Shown: positions 61,300 to 64,000 of the stretch, piece after piece
Layout of the letters: the number at the start of each line of letters is the position of its first letter
Position numbering within the stretch: position 1 is the first letter of the stretch
NCBI RefSeq assembly: GCF_042652925.1
Contig: NZ_JBHSHC010000106.1
Location: forward strand, 1-64,000
DNA length: 64,000 bases
From: Effusibacillus consociatus
GTDB lineage: Bacteria > Bacillota > Bacilli > Tumebacillales > Effusibacillaceae
Reading direction: 5' to 3'
Notes under the pieces: generated by a model
Databases searched by the model: none
Told to the model about the DNA's origin: nothing
Seen by the model: the letters and a program-made list of their open reading frames with translations, nothing else
Made by a program: the position numbers and the translations under genes

Positions 61300-63303
61300 A
61301 TGTCGCGACCAACTTTTTATATTACGACTCCGATTTATTATCCGAATGACAAACTGCATATCGGCCATGCGTATACAACTGTCGCTGCCGATGCGATGAC
61401 CCGTTACAAAAGGTTACGGGGTTATGACGTATATTTTCTGACAGGCACGGATGAGCACGGTCAGAAAATCGAACGGCGAGCGGCGGAAGCGAAGAAGAAT
61501 CCGCAGCAGTTTGTTGACGAAATTATTGCGTGGATCAAAGAGCTCTGGAAAGAACTCGACATCTCGTATGACGATTTTATTCGGACAACGGAAGACCGTC
61601 ACAAAAAAGTGGTACAGAAGATTTTTCAAAAGTTTCTTGAACAGGATGATATTTATCTGGCTGAATATGAAGGCCTTTACTGTACACCGGATGAGGCGTT
61701 CTGGACAGAACGGCAGGCACCTGATAAAAAATGTCCGGACTGCGGACGCGATCTGGAACTGGTCCGGGAGAAAAGCTACTTTTTCCGGATGAGCAAATAT
61801 GTGGATCGTCTGCTTAAGCATTACGAGGAGAATCCTGATTTTATCCAACCGGAATCCCGTAAAAACGAGATGATCAATAACTTTATCAAGCCAGGACTGG
61901 AGGATCTTTGTGTATCCCGCACCACTTTTGATTGGGGGATTAAAGTTCCGAACGACCCGGAGCATGTCATTTATGTTTGGATTGACGCTTTGACAAACTA
62001 TATCACCGCGCTCGGATATTTATCGGACGACCCGGAAGAGCGTGCAAAATTCGAACGGTATTGGCCGGCGGACGTTCACTTGGTAGGAAAAGAAATTATC
62101 CGTTTCCATACGATTTACTGGCCGATTATGCTGATGGCCTTGGGACTTCCACTGCCCAAAAAAGTATTCGGTCATGGATGGCTGCTGATGAAAGACGGCA
62201 AAATGTCCAAGTCAAAAGGAAACGTAATTGATCCGAAGCTGCTGATCAACCGGTACGGTCTGGATTCGATTCGATATTTCTTATTGCGTGAGGTGCCTTT
62301 TGGATCAGACGGAGTCTTCACTCCGGAGGCCCTGATTCAAAGAATGAATTACGATCTTGCAAACGATCTGGGCAATCTGTTGAGCCGTACGGTGGCGATG
62401 TTGGAGAAGTATTTCGACGGTGTGCTGCCTGCGTTGAACGATGCCACCGATCTGGATAAGGAATTACAGGCGCTGGCAACTTCCACTGTCGAAAGGGTGG
62501 AAGAGGCGATGGATAAAATGGAGTTCTCCGTTGCTCTGAGCGCCATTTGGCAGTTGATATCGAGAACGAACAAATACATTGATGAGACAGCTCCCTGGAA
62601 TCTGGCAAAGGACGCTGCACAGAAAGATCGTCTTGGAACGGTACTGTATCATTTGGCGGAGACACTCCGAATTGTATCCATCCTGATCCAGCCGTTCATG
62701 ACCCGGACACCCAAAGAAATGTGGCGGCAGCTTGGCATGGTTGAAGGAGAAATGACTTCCTGGGACAGCACCCGTCATTTTGGTTATCTCCAGGCGGGGA
62801 CTCACGTTGCCAAGGGAGATCCGATTTTCCCGCGCCTTGATCTGAAGGCAGAGGTGGAGTACATCGACTCCGCGACCGGGGCAAACAAACAGGCGGCCAC
62901 TCAACCGCCGCAGAGCCCGGCTGCCAAAGATGCGGGTGCAGAGAATCAGGTCGAAGCAAAAGTCACGGATGAAGAGACGGCTTTGATTACGATTGATGAT
63001 TTTATGAAAGTCGATTTGCGGGTTGCACAGGTACTGCAGGCAGAGAAGATTGAAAAGGCCGATAAACTGCTGAAGCTCCAGCTTGACGCAGGCAATGAGC
63101 AGCGTCAAGTGGTATCCGGCATCGCGAAATATTACTCGCCAGAGGAACTGGTCGGACAAAAGGTCGTTCTGGTGGCGAACCTGAAACCGGTGAAGTTGCG
63201 CGGTGTGGAATCGCACGGCATGATTCTTGCCGCTTCGGAAGGGGACCGGCTGGTTCTGGTTGCCGTATCGGCAGATATTCCGAATGGTGCAAAAGTGAAG
63301 TAA
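61300..63303 (+). CDS. metG: Methionyl-tRNA synthetase
   Basis: The 667-residue class I enzyme has HIGH in DKLHIGHAYTT, a zinc-knuckle with CPDC, KMSKS in GKMSKSKGNVIDP, and a C-terminal EMAP-like tRNA-binding domain (FMKVDLRVAQVLQAEKIEKA). A Gln/Ala/Pro linker near residues 525-555 joins them. GGGGGATT precedes ATG 61300; the upstream frame lacks similarity. Confidence 0.96.
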   Translation: MSRPTFYITTPIYYPNDKLHIGHAYTTVAADAMTRYKRLRGYDVYFLTGTDEHGQKIERRAAEAKKNPQQFVDEIIAWIKELWKELDISYDDFIRTTEDRHKKVVQKIFQKFLEQDDIYLAEYEGLYCTPDEAFWTERQAPDKKCPDCGRDLELVREKSYFFRMSKYVDRLLKHYEENPDFIQPESRKNEMINNFIKPGLEDLCVSRTTFDWGIKVPNDPEHVIYVWIDALTNYITALGYLSDDPEERAKFERYWPADVHLVGKEIIRFHTIYWPIMLMALGLPLPKKVFGHGWLLMKDGKMSKSKGNVIDPKLLINRYGLDSIRYFLLREVPFGSDGVFTPEALIQRMNYDLANDLGNLLSRTVAMLEKYFDGVLPALNDATDLDKELQALATSTVERVEEAMDKMEFSVALSAIWQLISRTNKYIDETAPWNLAKDAAQKDRLGTVLYHLAETLRIVSILIQPFMTRTPKEMWRQLGMVEGEMTSWDSTRHFGYLQAGTHVAKGDPIFPRLDLKAEVEYIDSATGANKQAATQPPQSPAAKDAGAENQVEAKVTDEETALITIDDFMKVDLRVAQVLQAEKIEKADKLLKLQLDAGNEQRQVVSGIAKYYSPEELVGQKVVLVANLKPVKLRGVESHGMILAASEGDRLVLVAVSADIPNGAKVK

Positions 63304-63350
63304 AAACACCCCGAAAACATAGGCATTTGAACGAGAGTAGGTGCAAGAAG

Positions 63351-64000
63351 TTGTTATTTGATTCACACTGTCATTTAAACAGTGACAAATTTGATGAGAA
63401 CGATATCCTTGAGATGATTCATACGGCTCGGGATCATAATGTGGTTCAGATCTTGGTTCCCGGATACGATATGGACTCTTCCCAGCGGGCGGTGGAACTG
63501 GCCGATGATTGGCAAGGTCTCTATGCTGCGGTGGGGATCCACCCGAACGATGCCAACGGTGCAACTGAAGAGATGTATCAGAAGCTGCGTGATTGGGCGC
63601 AGCTTCCGCATGTTGTGGCAATCGGTGAAATTGGACTGGATTATCATTGGGACACCACACCCAAAGAAGTGCAGTTTGAAGTATTCCGCCGTCAAATCCG
63701 GCTGGCGAAAGAAGTGAAGCTTCCGATTGTGATCCATGACCGGGAAGCGCATGCTGATATTGTGCAGGTATTACGGGAAGAGGGAGCCAAGGAAATTGGC
63801 GGGATCATGCATTGCTTCTCCGGCTCGTGGGAGATGGCGAAGGAATGCATGGACATGAATTTCATGATTTCGTTTGGCGGGCCTGTTACTTACAAGAATG
63901 CGAAACGGCCGCAGGAAGTGGCATCAAAAGTTCCGCTTGATTATTTGCTGGTGGAGACCGACTCTCCTTACTTAACGCCGGAGCCGCATCGCGGCAAACC
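63351..64000 (+). CDS. tatD: TatD-family deoxyribonuclease, cut by window edge
   Basis: The metal-dependent hydrolase begins LLFDSHCHLNSDKFDEN (HxH metal site) from a TTG with TAGGTG upstream. GEIGLDYHWDT supplies the Glu ligand, PIVIHDREAH a His, and VETDSPYLTPEPHRGKP reaches the edge with the catalytic Asp. 216 of ~255 residues are seen. metG-tatD order is as in Bacillus. Confidence 0.93.
   Translation, partial: MLFDSHCHLNSDKFDENDILEMIHTARDHNVVQILVPGYDMDSSQRAVELADDWQGLYAAVGIHPNDANGATEEMYQKLRDWAQLPHVVAIGEIGLDYHWDTTPKEVQFEVFRRQIRLAKEVKLPIVIHDREAHADIVQVLREEGAKEIGGIMHCFSGSWEMAKECMDMNFMISFGGPVTYKNAKRPQEVASKVPLDYLLVETDSPYLTPEPHRGK

Overview
The window is the chromosomal replication-origin region of a spore-forming, Gram-positive Firmicute of the order Bacillales. 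The evidence is the order mnmG-mnmE-jag-yidC-yidD-rnpA-rpmH-(oriC)-dnaA-dnaN-rlbA-recF-remB-gyrB-gyrA, the Soj/Spo0J/Noc cluster, and sporulation genes (yyaC, bofA, gin, a YjcZ-type peptide, gerA remnants). Gene content and divergence suggest something near Alicyclobacillaceae (Effusibacillus/Tumebacillus-like); the genus is inference. No rRNA operon lies between gyrA and guaB. Genes left of about 17.6 kb are mostly on the minus strand and those to the right mostly on the plus strand, as expected for replichores diverging from oriC.

Left arm (1-17.5 kb): a frameshifted ParM/StbA actin-like ATPase runs off the left edge, with six phased 19-bp iterons in front of it. Then come small sporulation or conserved-unknown genes, an MscS channel, CvpA, YyaC, YkuS, DUF4446, DUF554 and a cysteine desulfurase. 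A structured non-coding stretch of about 540 bp follows, then parB (with two internal parS sites), parA, noc, rsmG, mnmG, mnmE, jag, yidC, yidD, rnpA and rpmH.

Origin and right arm (17.5-32 kb): DnaA-box clusters flank dnaA on both sides, with an outlying cluster between mnmE and jag. dnaN, rlbA, recF, remB, gyrB and gyrA follow. The gyrB-gyrA spacer holds a large structured element. A minus-strand block (small protein, UbiA prenyltransferase, polyprenyl synthase, YaaC) precedes guaB.

Accessory patches: 32-36.5 kb carries a split secreted protein, a subtilisin-like lipoprotein, an anti-sigma factor with an ECF sigma gene interrupted by an in-frame stop, and an IS630-like scrap. The 43.3-47.5 kb stretch carries two tRNAs, a divergent XRE switch with three matching operators, an antitoxin-Doc pair and the debris of a gerA germinant-receptor operon. 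Between these lie dacA, pdxST, a GH15-like enzyme, a serine T-box with serS, and a deoxynucleoside kinase.

Right end (47.6-64 kb): tadA, tRNA-Ser, SRP RNA, dnaX, ybaB, recR, DUF2508, bofA, gin, a malic enzyme, yaaO, tmk, darA, yaaR, holB, ricT (C-terminally short), yabA, a transporter scrap, trmN6, rsmI, an AbrB-type regulator, metG and the start of tatD.

The strongest unexplained signals are (1) a chromosomal actin-type partition locus with its own iterons about 16 kb from dnaA, and (2) a dispersed hairpin with a loop-E/S-turn signature that recurs after gyrB, recR and darA.
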